From Colocasia esculenta (lineage: Eukaryota > Streptophyta > Magnoliopsida > Alismatales > Araceae), in contig CM024759.1 of NCBI GenBank assembly GCA_014218235.1, positions 7,146,712 to 7,210,711 on the forward strand: a stretch of DNA of 64,000 nucleotides, read 5' to 3'. Shown in pieces: positions 35,101 through 46,874 of this stretch. Below the pieces are notes generated by a model that was not told the origin of the DNA, made no database searches, and saw only the letters and a list, made by a program, of their open reading frames with translations. Within the stretch, counting starts at the first letter, position 1; each line of letters begins with the position of its first letter. A program made the position numbers and the translations under genes.

Positions 35101-35210
35101 TAGTAGAGTTTTCGATCAATTTTCTGCTCAATTAGTTCAAAGTTTACTCTTGATTTCTCGTTCCCTCACGTTCCGGCATTTATAGATATATTAAATGACG
35201 GGACGTGACA
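32166..35210 (+). repeat. 3' LTR of the plus-strand LARD element (3,045 bp)
   Basis: It runs from TGTAACACCCCGAAAA to GGGACGTGACA. A GGGTAATAAAAGCACC stretch near 32,828 may be the TATA region of its promoter. Open frames such as 32,802-33,182 have no domain and no match in the sister LTR frame. It contains three TGTCGACA-type pairs at 34,100-34,277. Confidence 0.9.
34100..34277. repeat. Three TGTCGACA palindrome pairs in the LARD 3' LTR
   Basis: Pairs start at 34,100/34,121, 34,174/34,195 and 34,247/34,268. All are 21 bp within the pair and 73-74 bp from pair to pair. The third pair reads TGTCAACA, one transition from the consensus. The partial 5' LTR keeps 28,465 and 28,517/28,538. Confidence 0.9.
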
Positions 35211-36503
35211 ACATGGAGTTCAGGTTGACACTAATCAAGTTTCTAGCTAATGTTTAGAGAAAAATACGGCTTGAGGTTAACTCCAAATGGAGGCTAAGTT
35301 GACTCTTACTCATATGTGAGGTTGACACTGGGAAATTACAAGATCAAATCTACGTGATGGATAGTTAGCCAAAACTGTTATTTCTGAGTGAGATCGACTC
35401 TAGAAGCATGGAGTTGACTCTACTGATACTTTTCCTACTGATTCCAAGTCCAATTGTTTGTGTGCATTAACATGCCATGTTGTTTATTAATTAAAGCAAA
35501 ACTTTAGGATTTAATTCAACTATGAGACATTTGATTATTATGTTACTGTTAGAAGGAAAATTTTGATGAGTTTAAGCCTATAGAGGATGTAATTGATGAA
35601 GGAGTCATTTCACTAAGTCCAAATTCTTGTGCAATGTATTTGCATATCCTTGCATTTCTTCAAAATTCTCCCTAATTGGGTATTTTCCTATTTCTTTTCT
35701 TCACTATTTTGTTTGGTTGCCTACTCCAATAGACATAAACAGATTCAATCCTACACTGTGTGTATACGGTTTGTGAGATTTAAAACGATCTCAAAACTTT
35801 GAGTGTTCCACACATTTGAGTTATTAAAGAATTTCACTTGATTTAATGAGGGATGGAGATAAATGAGGATTAACTAATTCATTTCAGTAGTATAATAATT
35901 TAGAATCCAAGAACGTGGAAAAGTCAACGGAAGAATATATCACGAGGATGATCATGAAATCTATATGATCGGTTGAACCATTCATTTACTAATTCTTATT
36001 TAGAATTGGAGATAATAGCATATCAACGTAAAAGTCATAGTAAGGTAAAATAGGGAATAAGCAGGTTTGGCTTTTCCTTCAGTAGGAGAGGGCTCCCTTG
36101 GAGAAGTCATATGTGTGTTTATCATTTTTCACCGGACCTTGGATTCTTAGCATTCTACTAGGTTTATTTGAATTATGAGATTTTTAGGTAGGCCAAATTG
36201 TGAGAAATTAGAAAGATGTTATTTTGATGGAATCGCCAAATTCGCATTTTTCTTCTTCGGTGGGAGAGTTGACTTTTTATTGGTAAGAGATATGATTTTT
36301 TTGATATTTTTATTGGATTCAAATGGGGGGTACTTCCTTATTTACATGTAATATCTTACTTAAATGATATGGAATGTAAATTAAGTAAGATATTACATGT
36401 AAATATGGTATGAGTTCAGTCTTACAAGGGTCCTGCTGACACTTCTAACTCAACCTACTGACACATCTAACTAAAGAAGGATCAGTTCAACACAAACTGG
36501 TAT

Positions 36504-36721
36504 GTGTCGACAACTAGGAAATGGTTGTCGACAGATAGCAATAGACAGAGCAAGGTTTTTCTGGTTCTGAGGGTATCTGTCGACAGCTAGGGAGTGGTTG
36601 TCGACAGCTAGGGAGTGGCTGTCGACAGCTAGGGAGTGGTTGTCGACAGCTAGTGTCATCCCAGAACCAGTTTCTGGGATCTGACACTATCTGTCGACAG
36701 ACCAGAGTCGGCTGTCGACAG
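36504..36721. repeat. TGTCGACA palindrome cluster, internal region of the second LARD
   Basis: Box starts at 36,504/36,525, then a run 36,577/36,598/36,619/36,640, then 36,691/36,712; every adjacent step within a group is exactly 21 bp. The four-box run has near-identical spacers (CTAGGGAGTGG), so it grew by 21-bp unit duplication. Confidence 0.95.
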
Positions 36722-37418
36722 GTAAGTGCTGTCAGTCAACAGGTGAAGTCCAAACTTCCAGGAATGTGGTAGAACTACCACAGGAAATTCTACCAAGTGT
36801 TTCTATGAGTCCTTACATGATTTTTCAACATAAAAAGGGTCTTATTTTCAGTTCTAACACCATATTTTATGAGGAAGACAAGTAGGACAATAGGGATATA
36901 TTATGGCATGGAAATCTAAAAGTAAAATAATAACTAGAAGTGCAACACTTCCTAACAACCTTTTCTTGCTTCCTATGGGATGAGTTTCATGATATGCTTG
37001 AGTCATAGCACAAACTCTAGCTAAAACATGATTATAAGGAATAGAACAACTCTTCTATGGTTGTTTCAAGTATGTATACATGATAAACACTTTAATCATG
37101 AAGTTCTTGTGTAGGAATAAGAAGCAAGAATAGAAGAAGGAAACCAAAGGAAGGTGAGTTCTAAAGAACATGAAACAATTAGTACATATGATTTATACAA
37201 ATAGAGAACCCACAAGCATGAAATTATGGAAGTGAAGATGAATGGTAGGAAGGAAACTATCTCTAGATATTCCATTCATACTCAATACAATCTATATCAA
37301 ACTTTATTTTTCTAGCTTAACCTCAGGCTTTCTACCCATCCTCACAGGTCACTACAGGATGTTGAAGTCCAATACCTTTAAAGTATTTGGATCCTCAACC
37401 AATGCTCTGATACCATTC

Positions 37419-40059
37419 TGTCACGTCCCGACATTTAATATATCTATAAATGCCGGAACGTGAGCGAACGAGAAATCAAGAGTAAAATTGAACTAATTGA
37501 GCAAGAAATTTTCTCAAAGGCCTCACTAAATAAAATATATTATTCATCATTCAATAAGTGTTACATGGTTCTTGATTTACAATCGTAAAAATAAAATGTC
37601 GTCATGGTTGGTCTCTCCACACACAAATCCCGAAGTCCCGCCTTGTAGAACTGTGGATTACCTGAAAAAGTGGGATTTGATGAGCTAACTAGCCCAGTAG
37701 GATTCAATTGCTTGAAATATATAGGATTCAAATGTATAATCTCAAGGAAAGATCATGTGTATAGCTAGCACTGAATGTTCAAGAAAATGAGCCAGATCGA
37801 TAACATGTATTGAACAAGAATAGTTTAGAAACAAGATCAATAACTCAGGATGATACTTAAATTCAGAATCAGACAATTTCACACACACAAGCATGATATG
37901 ATGACTAATCAAACACGAATTGATGCATGCCAACATCCACAAATTCTCTTCGCCCCCGCGCGGCCACTGACGAATTCGGGCGCTCCCCCCAGGACTGAAC
38001 CAGCCCTTTATTTGCCACACATATTTGTCGAATGAGTCCCAAAGACTCACAACTTGTCATCATCACACACTCATTCTTATAATGAATCAAGGACACACAA
38101 GGATTAACTCATGGTTCACACACAATAATTAAGGAACTCTGTTCCTTCATTGATTTCAGAAATTGATGATCTCACAAGGACAATTTTGTTCGGAACTTTA
38201 AAGAAATGATTCATGGTAAAAAAGAAAGGTAACATGACTGGTTTTAGTAGGTGTTTAAGTGGTAAAAATCACAAGATATAGGTGGACTATTAGTTGGAAC
38301 AATTGGGTATGATTTGCAACAAGGAATGGAACAAAATAGGTGCTGGAAACATGACCCTGTCAGTACCTGTCGACAGGCAGAATCTTGTTGTCAACAGGGG
38401 CTGGTTTCTAGAGATAGAACTGGAGTTCTGTAGGTGCCTGTCGACAGCCAGTGGTGGGGCTGTCGACAGCCACACACAAGTGGTAATTTTTGGGTTCTGG
38501 AAATAGGATCCTGTCGACAGCAAGAAGCTTATCTGTCGACAGGTTCAGTGTGAACTTTCAAAAAGTCATTAAAATCAACTCAAAATGGTTCTACAAAGTT
38601 CTTCTATCACTCCTAAAATGATTAGGACTTTATCCAAGTATAATCTTAGCCTCAAACATGAAGCTAACATGACAAGAAAATGGAAGAAAGATCATGGGAT
38701 ATAATTCACATGGATGATCAACAAGAAGTTAAACTCAAGGGGAATTTAATGGAAAAGCACTTCTCTTAGAACTCTCTTCTCTTTTTCCATTGATCATTTA
38801 CCAAGCACACTCACTTGAGACTTCCATGGTCTCTCAATGATTCAATTTCACTAAGGAGAAAGAACCGTTATGGTTCACTCTACACTACACAGGGAGATCA
38901 ACATGATTTCAGATTTTAAACATGTTGGAATGAAAAAGGAGTAATGTGTAGCTTCCCATGGCTTAAGGACTAACTAAAATATGAGGGAAGGTTTAGTTTC
39001 TACCATGGACATTCTTCCTAAGCTTTGAAAAATAGCATGACTTCTCAGATTTGAAAATCACCTGACTTCTCAGATTTGAAAAATAGCATGCTAAAGGTAC
39101 TACATACAATTAAACCAGCAATTCAGGAATGAATAGCAGGAGGACGAAGAAGGATTAGGAAGAGAATCCTACCTAAGGAAGAACAAGTTCTTCTTTTCCT
39201 CAACGTGAAGATTGGGCCTATAGAAAAGAGCAGGTGCAGACGGTGCAGGGGTAGTGCAACACTATAGCAGGGCAACAACTGCAGCTTCTCCTGGTAGTAA
39301 TAGCAAAAGAACAACGTAGCCTCAGCAACAACACATAGACACAAGCAAGAGTGGGAAAGGTGTGTGAGATGGATGTGGGAGGGTTTTTATAAACCCAGTA
39401 GGTTCCTCATGCAAACGGCACGTCGACCCCTGAGGTGTCGCAGTAAAAACTATTTGGTTTTTACCATAACACGTAGCACATGCGAGTCTCCTCATGTTTA
39501 CACATTAGTAACAAACATGTTAACTTTTCAATTAGGTGTGATGGCCTCTCTATTGCCTCACACGTAGGCATAGTATATAACCCACAAAAATCCCTTCCGT
39601 AATTCACCCGTAAATCAGCTGGTTATTTGATACTTAGGTAAACATATCCAAATAGTGTCTATTTGTATTGAAATTTCAACCATAAGCTAATGTAATGGTT
39701 TTGCTAATTATGGTGATTTTTATTTAATTTTTAGATTTTATTTTACACTAGGTGAAAAATCACTCGAAAAATAGTCGTGTCGACTTAATCTCAAAGTCCG
39801 TATGTTGAAAAATTCAGATAATTACATTTCTGACTTCTCCACAATTTTCTGGAAATTATGGTGTTCTCAGATTTTTATTTCGTTGTCATTTTCCGGTGTC
39901 GTCCTGTGGAAGCGCGCACCTCTGTGTACGACACTGGGGTAACGTATGTTACCACAAATCCAACCCAAACTCTAATAATTCCAATTTAATGACGAACCTA
40001 AGGTATAATAACCACTTTATTCATATTTTCTTAACACTTTAAATTTTTGGGGTGTTACA
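37419..40059 (-). repeat. 5' LTR of the second LARD element
   Basis: It is homologous in inverted orientation to 32,166-35,210 at both ends, but 400 bp shorter and more diverged in the middle. A GTTTTTATAAACCC stretch near 39,385 is the likely TATA region. ORFs here have no family resemblance. Confidence 0.85.
38367..38542. repeat. Three TGTCGACA palindrome pairs in the second LARD LTR
   Basis: Box starts are 38,367/38,388 (21 bp), 38,438/38,460 (22 bp) and 38,511/38,533 (22 bp), with pairs 71-73 bp apart, the same architecture as 34,100-34,277. TTCTGG words lie between the pairs. Confidence 0.9.
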
Positions 40060-43000
40060 GTTCCAACTCGAGATAATGAAGGTGGTAGATCTGGACCTAA
40101 GGACGGCAGTAAATATTCTGTCAAGGGTGTGCTCCAACGTTCAGTTCGTGGCATCCATCGCTAAAAAACCCCCGGTGAGCCTTTCCGACCTCCTGTCTAG
40201 AATGCAGAAGTACGTGCGGCTGGAGTCGACGCTCGGCGCTGCAGGGAGACTCAGACGACCATCCGAGCAGAGCGTAGCGAACACCGAGCCAAGCACAAAT
40301 AAGTCAAGGAGAGAGACAGTCGCATAGCGAAAGGCAACATGAGGCGGACCGACGAGAATCTGAACGTCGTACAGATTCAGGTCAACGCCCCGACGAGTTC
40401 AGGCGAGTCAGAGACTTACCCCGCTTCAGGAAACTGCCCTCAGAGATTCTCCCCATCATCAAGAAGCTGCCAGAGTTCAGGCGACCTGAGCCCATCACGA
40501 GGCCACCCTCGGGGCGATGGGCCGACCTTTACTGTGAGTATCATAAGTGGTATGGCCACCTCACTGACCAATGTAGGAGCCTCAAGATGGAGATTGCTGA
40601 AATGCTGAAGAGAGGTCTTATCGGAAAAGACGTCGTCGACGGCCGGGCAAAAGAACGCATACCCGAGGACAATCATGGAGCACATAGAGGAAAGGGATCT
40701 GTCCTGGTCCTTGCAGGAGGTTCGGCGGGTGGCGGCGACAGTGGGAGAAAACGGAAAGCCTATGCATCGGCCGTATCGAACAGTGCAAGCAGGCCGTTTC
40801 CGAGAGATGGAGGGATAATCACATTTTTCGACGAAGATGTGGCCGGAATAAGCCTACCCCACAATGACACACTGGTTATTCATGCCGACGTCGATGGGTA
40901 TGATGTACATCGTATCCTTGTTGATAATGAAGCAGCACCCGATATCTTGTTCTATGATTGCTTCATAAAGATGACCAATTTAAGCACCGAACTCAAACCA
41001 GTTGCGACTCCTCTGTTCGGTTTTAATGGGGCGCCTGTGAATGCTGAGGGGTCGATCAAGCTAAAAGTAACCTTGGGCACCCGACCTCATCATGTAACCG
41101 TTGAGTTCGACTTCCTTGTGGTGAAGGTAAAGTCGGCCTACAACGCGATCTTTGGTCGGGGTCTCTTGGGGAAATTGGGGGGGGAGGGTCCCTTCAACCT
41201 ACCATCAAAAGTTGAAGTTCCCGACCCCCGGGGGGATTGGCGAGGTCATGGGAAACCAGACCGAGGCCAGGAGATGCTATGTAAATTCAATAAAAGCAAA
41301 GGAGCCGATAGTTGCCGAGTATGTGCCCCTCTTCGACGAAAATGTTGCAAGACACGAACCTGCTGAGCAAACCAGGCAAATAATCATCGAGCAGGGAAGT
41401 TTGGTGGTCGGTAACGAACTTGGTTGGTTGGGCGAGGCGGTGGTCAGTTTTCTTGAAAGAAACATCGACGTATTCGCCTGGTCCGACGACGACTTACCAA
41501 GGATCGACCCTGAAATCATTCAGCACCATTTGAACATGAGCCCCGAGGTGAGACTTGTTCGGCAGTAGAAAAGACCGTTGTCGACAGACTGACAAAAGGC
41601 GGTCGACGACAACTTGGCAAAATACTTGCGCGCAGGGACAGTTCGGGACTCATTCTATCCTAAGTGGGTCGCGAATGTCGTCCTTGTACGCAAAGCAAAT
41701 GGGAGATGGAGAATGTGCGTGGACTTCACTGACCTAAACAAAGTGTGCCCCAAAGACAGCTACCCTCTGCCTCGCATCGACCAGCTCGTCGACTCCACGA
41801 CAAGCCACGAGCTCCTGAGCTTCCTCGACGCATACTCGGGGTACCACTAAATCAGAATGGCGCCAGATGACGAGGAGAAGACATCGTTCACCACGGAGAA
41901 AGGTCTGTACTGTTTCACTCGAATGCCATTTGGGTTGAAGAACGCAGGTGCAACGTACCAACGGCTTGTCAACACAATGTTCGAGAAGCAGATCGGGAAG
42001 ACGATGGTGATCTACATCGACGATATGCTAGTAAAGAGTCGGCGAGCTGAGGACCACGTTCGTGACTTGGTCGAGACATTCGAGGTGCTTCGGAGGTACG
42101 GGATAAAGCTCAACCCCGAGAAGTGTGTCTTTGGCATAGGAAGTTCCTCGGCTACCTCATCTCAAGCCGAGGAATCGATGTCAACCCCGATAAGATTCAA
42201 GCCATCCTGGACATGACGCCCCCTAGAACGGCAAAGGAGGTACAACGACTCAATGGTAGGATAACCGCTTTGAGCAGGTTTATGTCCAAGTCAGCCGAAC
42301 GATGCAGACCCTTCTTCGAGGTGCTGAGAAGAGGACGGTTCGAGTGGACCGAGGAGTGTCAAGTGGTGTTCGATGATCTTAAAGGACACCTAGCGCACGT
42401 GCCAACGTTGAGCAAGCCACTGGACGGGGAGGAGCTGCTACTGTACCTATCAACAACGGAGTATTCAATCAGCTCAGTGCTCGTGCGAGAGGAGAATCGC
42501 AACCATCTTTCAGTGTACTACACGAGCAAAGCGCTGCGGGGAGCCGAACAACGTTATATCGCCCTCGAGAAGGTCGCGTACGCGCTCGTTATGGTCGCGA
42601 GAAGGCTACGACCATATTTTCAAGCGCATAAAATCGTCATTCTTACCGACGTCCCCATCAAACAAATCCTAGTACGACCCGAGGTCTCCGGGAGGTTGGC
42701 AAAGTGGGCCGTAGAGCTCAGGGAATTCGACGTCACCTTCAAACCTCGGGTCGCGATCAAGGCTCAAGCCTTGGCCGACTTCATTTTGGAAGGGACGGCG
42801 AGGAAACGAGAAGAGGGGGAAGCTACTGACGAACGATGGGAGGTGTTCGTCGATGGAGCAGCAAATTCTCAAGGAAGCGGAGCAGGAATTGTCCTCCACT
42901 CACCTGAAGGTTTTATTCTGAGGTATGCAGTTCGTTTCGGCTTTGTTGCTTCTAATAATGTGGCCGAGTACGAAGCGGTGATCTCAGGGCTTAAAAGGGC

Positions 43001-44543
43001 GAGGTTCCTCGGGGCAAGGAGAGTCTCGGTTTTTAGCGACTCCCAACTGGTCGTGAGCCAGGTAAAGCACGAGTTCGAGGCTAAAGAAGCAAAGCTGGCG
43101 TCATACATGGCCGAAGTCCATAGGATGCTTGCGGAATTCGAATCGGTGGAACTATTGAAGATACCGCGAGCAGAGAACTCACAAGCCGACGCGTTGTCCA
43201 AGTTCGCGTCATCGTCGGCGGAGTTGTGATCGTCAGTATTGGTAGAAGAGCTTAGTGAACCATCCGCGACATCCAAATAGATAATGTGTGCCAATGCACT
43301 GACGACCTGGATGACACCTTTGATTGAATTCATCAGCAGCGGACTACTCCCCGACAACCAAGCAGAAGCCAACAAGAAAAAGAGGTGAGCCGCGAGGTTC
43401 TTCCTCGTCGGCGAAGACTTATACAAAAAGGGATTCAACTATCCACACCTCTGCTGCGTGAGCCCAAGCCAAGCCGAGGAAATTATTGGCGAAATACATG
43501 AAGGAACATGCGAAAGCCACGCAGGTCCCAGGTCTCTCGTCCGAAGGGTAACACGACAGGGATTCTGGTGGCCGACCATGTTAAAAGACGCCGAGAAGTA
43601 CGTCAAAAGCTGTCATCAATGCCAGCTCTTCAGCAGGGTCGAACGACGACCACTAGCTGAGCTCACTCCATTAACTTCGTCATGGCCATTCGTGCAATGG
43701 GGCATGAACATCCTCGGACCTTTCCCTCCCGCGGTGGGCCAGAGAAAGTTCATTATAGTCGCACTGGATTATTTCACCAAGTGGGTGGAGGCCGAGCCAT
43801 TAGTGCAGATTACGAATGCTAATGCCTGGGGTTTCGTTTGGAAGAATATTGTGTGCAGATTTGGCGTCCCCAAGACAATCATCACCGACAATGGCAAGCA
43901 GTTTGACAACACCCGCTTTCAGTGAAACTGCTAGGCCCTGGGAATCGATCATCGCTTCTCCTCGGTCTCCCATCCATAGTCCAATAGGTTGGTCGAGGTA
44001 ACGAATCAGACGATTTTGGATGGACTAAAAAGAAGACTGGAAGACCACAAGGGACGATGGGCGGACGAGCTCCTCCATGTTCTATGGGCATACCAGATGA
44101 CGCCGAGAGAAGCAACCCAAGAATCGCCGTACGCTCTCTCCTTCGAGATAGAAGCCGTTACACCCGTGGAGATGCTCGTTCCTTCTGGGAGAGTCCTCGG
44201 CTTCAACCAGGAGATGAACAGCTCCTCTCTCCGCGGTGATCTGGACCTAATCGAAGAAAAGCGAGGGAAGGCGTCGGCAAGAATGGAAGCATATCAGTGC
44301 AAGATGAAGCGAAGCTTCGACAGGAACGTCAAGCGGAGGAGCTTCGGGGTCGGAAGCCTTGTTCTAAGAAAGCTATCCATCTCGGACCCTAGGTCGGCCA
44401 TTGGAAAGTTATCGGCTATCTGGGAAGGCCCCTACCAAGTCCAGGATGATCTCGGCCACGACGCTTATCGGCTGGCCGACCTCAACGGAATGGCTTTGCC
44501 AGGGACGTGGAACACCGAGCATTTGCGAGGCTATTACGCTTAA
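40060..44543 (+). pseudogene. Ty3/gypsy polyprotein, Tat lineage, decayed
   Basis: Order: gag remnant (SIAKKPPVSLSDLLSRMQKY) and a YCEYHKWYGHLTDQC finger-like motif near 40,530. A protease region follows whose active-site box reads ILVDNEAAPDILF near 40,920, without the Gly of DxG. Reverse transcriptase lies at 41,620-42,160 with YIDD at 42,013-42,024. Then come a first RNase H (42,420-42,800) and a second RNase H (42,835-43,210, VFVDGAANSQGSG). Integrase at 43,440-44,250 has CHQC, ITDNGKQFDN and the Glu in LVEVTN, but Asn in WGMNILGPFP where the first catalytic Asp is usual. The double RNase H marks the Tat lineage. Stops lie at 41,566, 41,590, 41,848, 43,227, 43,923 and 43,932, with a frameshift near 42,138. 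The 5' part is cut off by the LARD at 40,059. Confidence 0.9.
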
Positions 44544-44552
44544 TGAAGAAAC

Positions 44553-44890
44553 GAGGTCGCTTCGGTACTCTGTCTATATACGAGGTCGCTTCGGCACTCT
44601 GTCTGTAAATGAGGTCGCTTCGGCACTCTGTCTGTAAATGAGGTCGCTTCGGCACTCTGTCTATAAACGAGGTCGCTCCGGCACTCTACCTATGTACAAG
44701 GTCGCTTCGGCATTCTAGCTATGTACAAGGTCTCTCCGGCACTCTACCTATGTACAAGGTCGCTTCGGCACTCTAGCTATGTACAAGGTCGCTTTGGCAC
44801 TCTATCAGTGTATGAGGTCGCTTTAGCACTTTCCTTTAGAAACGAAGTTGCTTTGTTTACGAGGTCGCTTCGACACTTTCTGCGAGCTAA
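44553..44890. repeat. 29-bp tandem repeat downstream of integrase
   Basis: GAGGTCGCTTCGGCACTCTG recurs with starts at 44,553, 44,582, 44,611, 44,640, 44,669, 44,698, 44,727, 44,756 and on, a strict 29-bp period for about 11 copies, decaying near 44,880. It begins ten bases after the integrase stop. Tat elements often carry tandem repeats between pol and the 3' LTR. Confidence 0.95.
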
Positions 44891-45018
44891 ATCACCACTA
44901 CATTAATTGTCGATGTGCAAAAAACTAATTAGGTAAATTGAATATTCCATTTAAGAGGTGAAAAGTACAACTCCTCTCAGGCGAAAACTGAGGATTACAA
45001 AAGGCTATTAGCTACAAG

Positions 45019-46874
45019 CTAGTCCTCGGCCACCACCTTCTCGGCCAACTCGACATATATCTCATCGGCTGCTTTGGACATCGCCTCGTTAACAATCACG
45101 GTCGCCGCCACGTCTTTGTCCTCCTTAGTGTCACGTGCCGAGAAAGCCGCTTCCGAGAGGTCGAGGTCCGGAAATAGCTCGGCAACGCATCCGGGGCAGT
45201 CATTGTAGCCCTCTTCATAAAAGTTATTGATTTCTTCCGCGAGCTCCTCGGATGAGCGATATTCCTGTATCGCATTCTCCCACTCGTTGGCCATGAGCTG
45301 TGTCGTCTGATCTCGAGACAACTTGTGCGATGCCACCTCGTCGGCAAGAGCTTTTTTCGCTACCTGGGCGATGACCTTCTCAGCTTGGAGAGCAACACTC
45401 GACGACTCCAGTTTCGCCCGAAGCTCGCCCTCAATCCTCTTCGCCTCCTCCGCGTCCTTTTGGCGGAGGGGCTTCTCGGAAGCCACCATTGCTTCAACCT
45501 TGGCTATCTGCTTATCCGAGGACATTCTCTTTACTTCAACTCGATGCACGAAGGCGTCGAAATCGACCATCTGCGTCAGGACCATCGAGTAGAACTCGCT
45601 GACCAGCCTTTGCGGGGACTTTCCAAGAGCCTCTGCCTTTAGCTCAGCCGGCACCGAGGTTTGCCCCCAGGCGATCGGGTTCAGCAGTATCTTGCCCCGA
45701 GCTGGTTCGTGGGACACGGCTGACGAAGTCGACGTCGAGGGCTGAAAGTGCTTCGTCGGCCTCTCCTCGGCCACCAACTGCGAGACAGCAGCTTCCGAGC
45801 TGTCTTCGGTTTCCTTCCTCGTTGAGATGACAGGAGGATCCTCGGGCCTCTCCAGGGGACGTTTCTCAGACCGTGAGGCAGCTTTCTTGCCTCGCTGAGC
45901 CCGACCGAGGTCGGCAAGCAAAGGTCCCGCCCTTACCGTAGGCGCAGGAGGGGAGCTCATGTCGGCCATTACTGCAAAAGAATCAACCAAAGTGTCAGTA
46001 GACATCAAAGTCAAGAAAAGTATAGAGACGGGGTGATGACGACCTTCTAAGCCCTCGGCAATCAGCTCGAGCAATGAATCGGTAGGCTCAACCAGGTCGG
46101 GTTTCTCCGCATTCCGTAAGTAGGATAAATCCAAGAGCTCGGAATTACTAAGCTTGGGCGGCCCAAATGCCTTGTCTCAAACGTTGACCTCTGACCATTT
46201 GGTCGGGAAAGGCCAACCAGAGGGAGAGTAAATGAAGACGAAATTCCTCTTCCATCCGTGGACGAACGTCGGGAGACGATTGAGAATTTGTCGTCCGGTC
46301 CGAGCCAAGAAGTAAGGCCAGTTGCCAAAGGGCTTTACTGAGAAGCAATGAAGAAATGGCGAAGGGTCGGGGAAACACCAGCCGAGACACAAACGGCCAA
46401 GAAACTGACGACTGTCCGCCAATAGTTAGGGGACAGTTGGGATGGGGCATCTCCGAGTTCGAAAATCAGGGCTATGATGGAGGGGTGGAAAGGGAAGCGT
46501 AGACCAGCGCGAATCGCCTCGGAATAGATGCAAACCCCACCTTCAAGGTCGCGATGGGCCCGAAAGCGTTAGTTGGCAAAGAACACGATGTCGGCCGAGA
46601 GAGAGGGGCTTAACCATTTCCTAACCCATTTGAAAGTTTCGGAGTTCGTTTCACACCACGCATCGGCGACGTTGTCGGCCAAACGACAATCCCCCGAGGT
46701 ATGCGCAGAAGGAGCGCGAGGAACGTAGTCCCCGGGAAGGACCCTCAACACGAAGGATTCATCTACTGGGCCATAGACGAAGGTGCCGGTCTGGCGATCG
46801 TAGGAAGAAGGGGGATCGTTGTCGGTTCTGGAAGAAGAACCCGCAAGGGAAGACGATGAATGCAAGAGGCTCAT
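45019..46874 (-). pseudogene. Antisense ORF of the Tat element (Transposase_28-like)
   Basis: On the strand opposite to pol, ATG at 46,874 (MSLLHSSSSLAGSSSRTDND) opens a protein continuing in broken frames. It passes through YSEAIRAGLRFPFHPSIIAL and QLSPNYWRTVVSFLAVCVSA, the signature of the so-called putative gypsy-type transposon domain (PF04195). It then enters a long intact 371-codon frame (46,134-45,019) with Ser/Pro-rich and coiled-coil content (AKVEAMVASEKPLRQKDAEE) and an acidic end. Stops near 46,570 and 46,330 and a frameshift near 46,150 break the N-terminal half. Such antisense ORFs between integrase and the 3' LTR are a known trait of Tat elements; their function is unknown. Confidence 0.75.

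Larger units (their letters stand above)
28459..35210 (+). mobile_element. Non-coding long-LTR retrotransposon (LARD type), plus strand, 5' truncated
   Basis: The order is a partial 5' LTR (28,459-29,485), a primer-binding site (29,489-29,500), an internal region without coding potential (29,501-32,150), a purine tract (about 32,154-32,164) and a complete 3' LTR of 3,045 bp (32,166-35,210). The LTR starts TGTAACACCCCGAAAA and ends GGGACGTGACA. Lack of gag/pol with very long LTRs is the definition of a large retrotransposon derivative, mobilised in trans. Only the last third of the 5' LTR is left, joined to unrelated DNA at 28,458. Confidence 0.85.
35211..40059 (-). mobile_element. Second LARD element of the same family, minus strand, 3' truncated
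   Basis: The 5' LTR lies at 40,059-37,419 (2,641 bp, TGTAACACC to GGGACGTGACA on the minus strand). The primer-binding site is at 37,415-37,404, and internal sequence runs to 35,211, where it abuts the 3' LTR of the plus-strand copy. The last 800 bp of the internal region and the 3' LTR are absent. It adjoins the gag of a gypsy element at 40,060, so it or its parent inserted there. One reading is that the plus-strand copy inserted into this one, with later loss of the left part. Confidence 0.8.

Noticed and set aside
44553..44890. CRISPR-like regular repeats (also 183-bp, 85-bp and 21-bp arrays)
   Set aside because: The DNA is eukaryotic, there are no unique spacers, and units are contiguous tandem copies.
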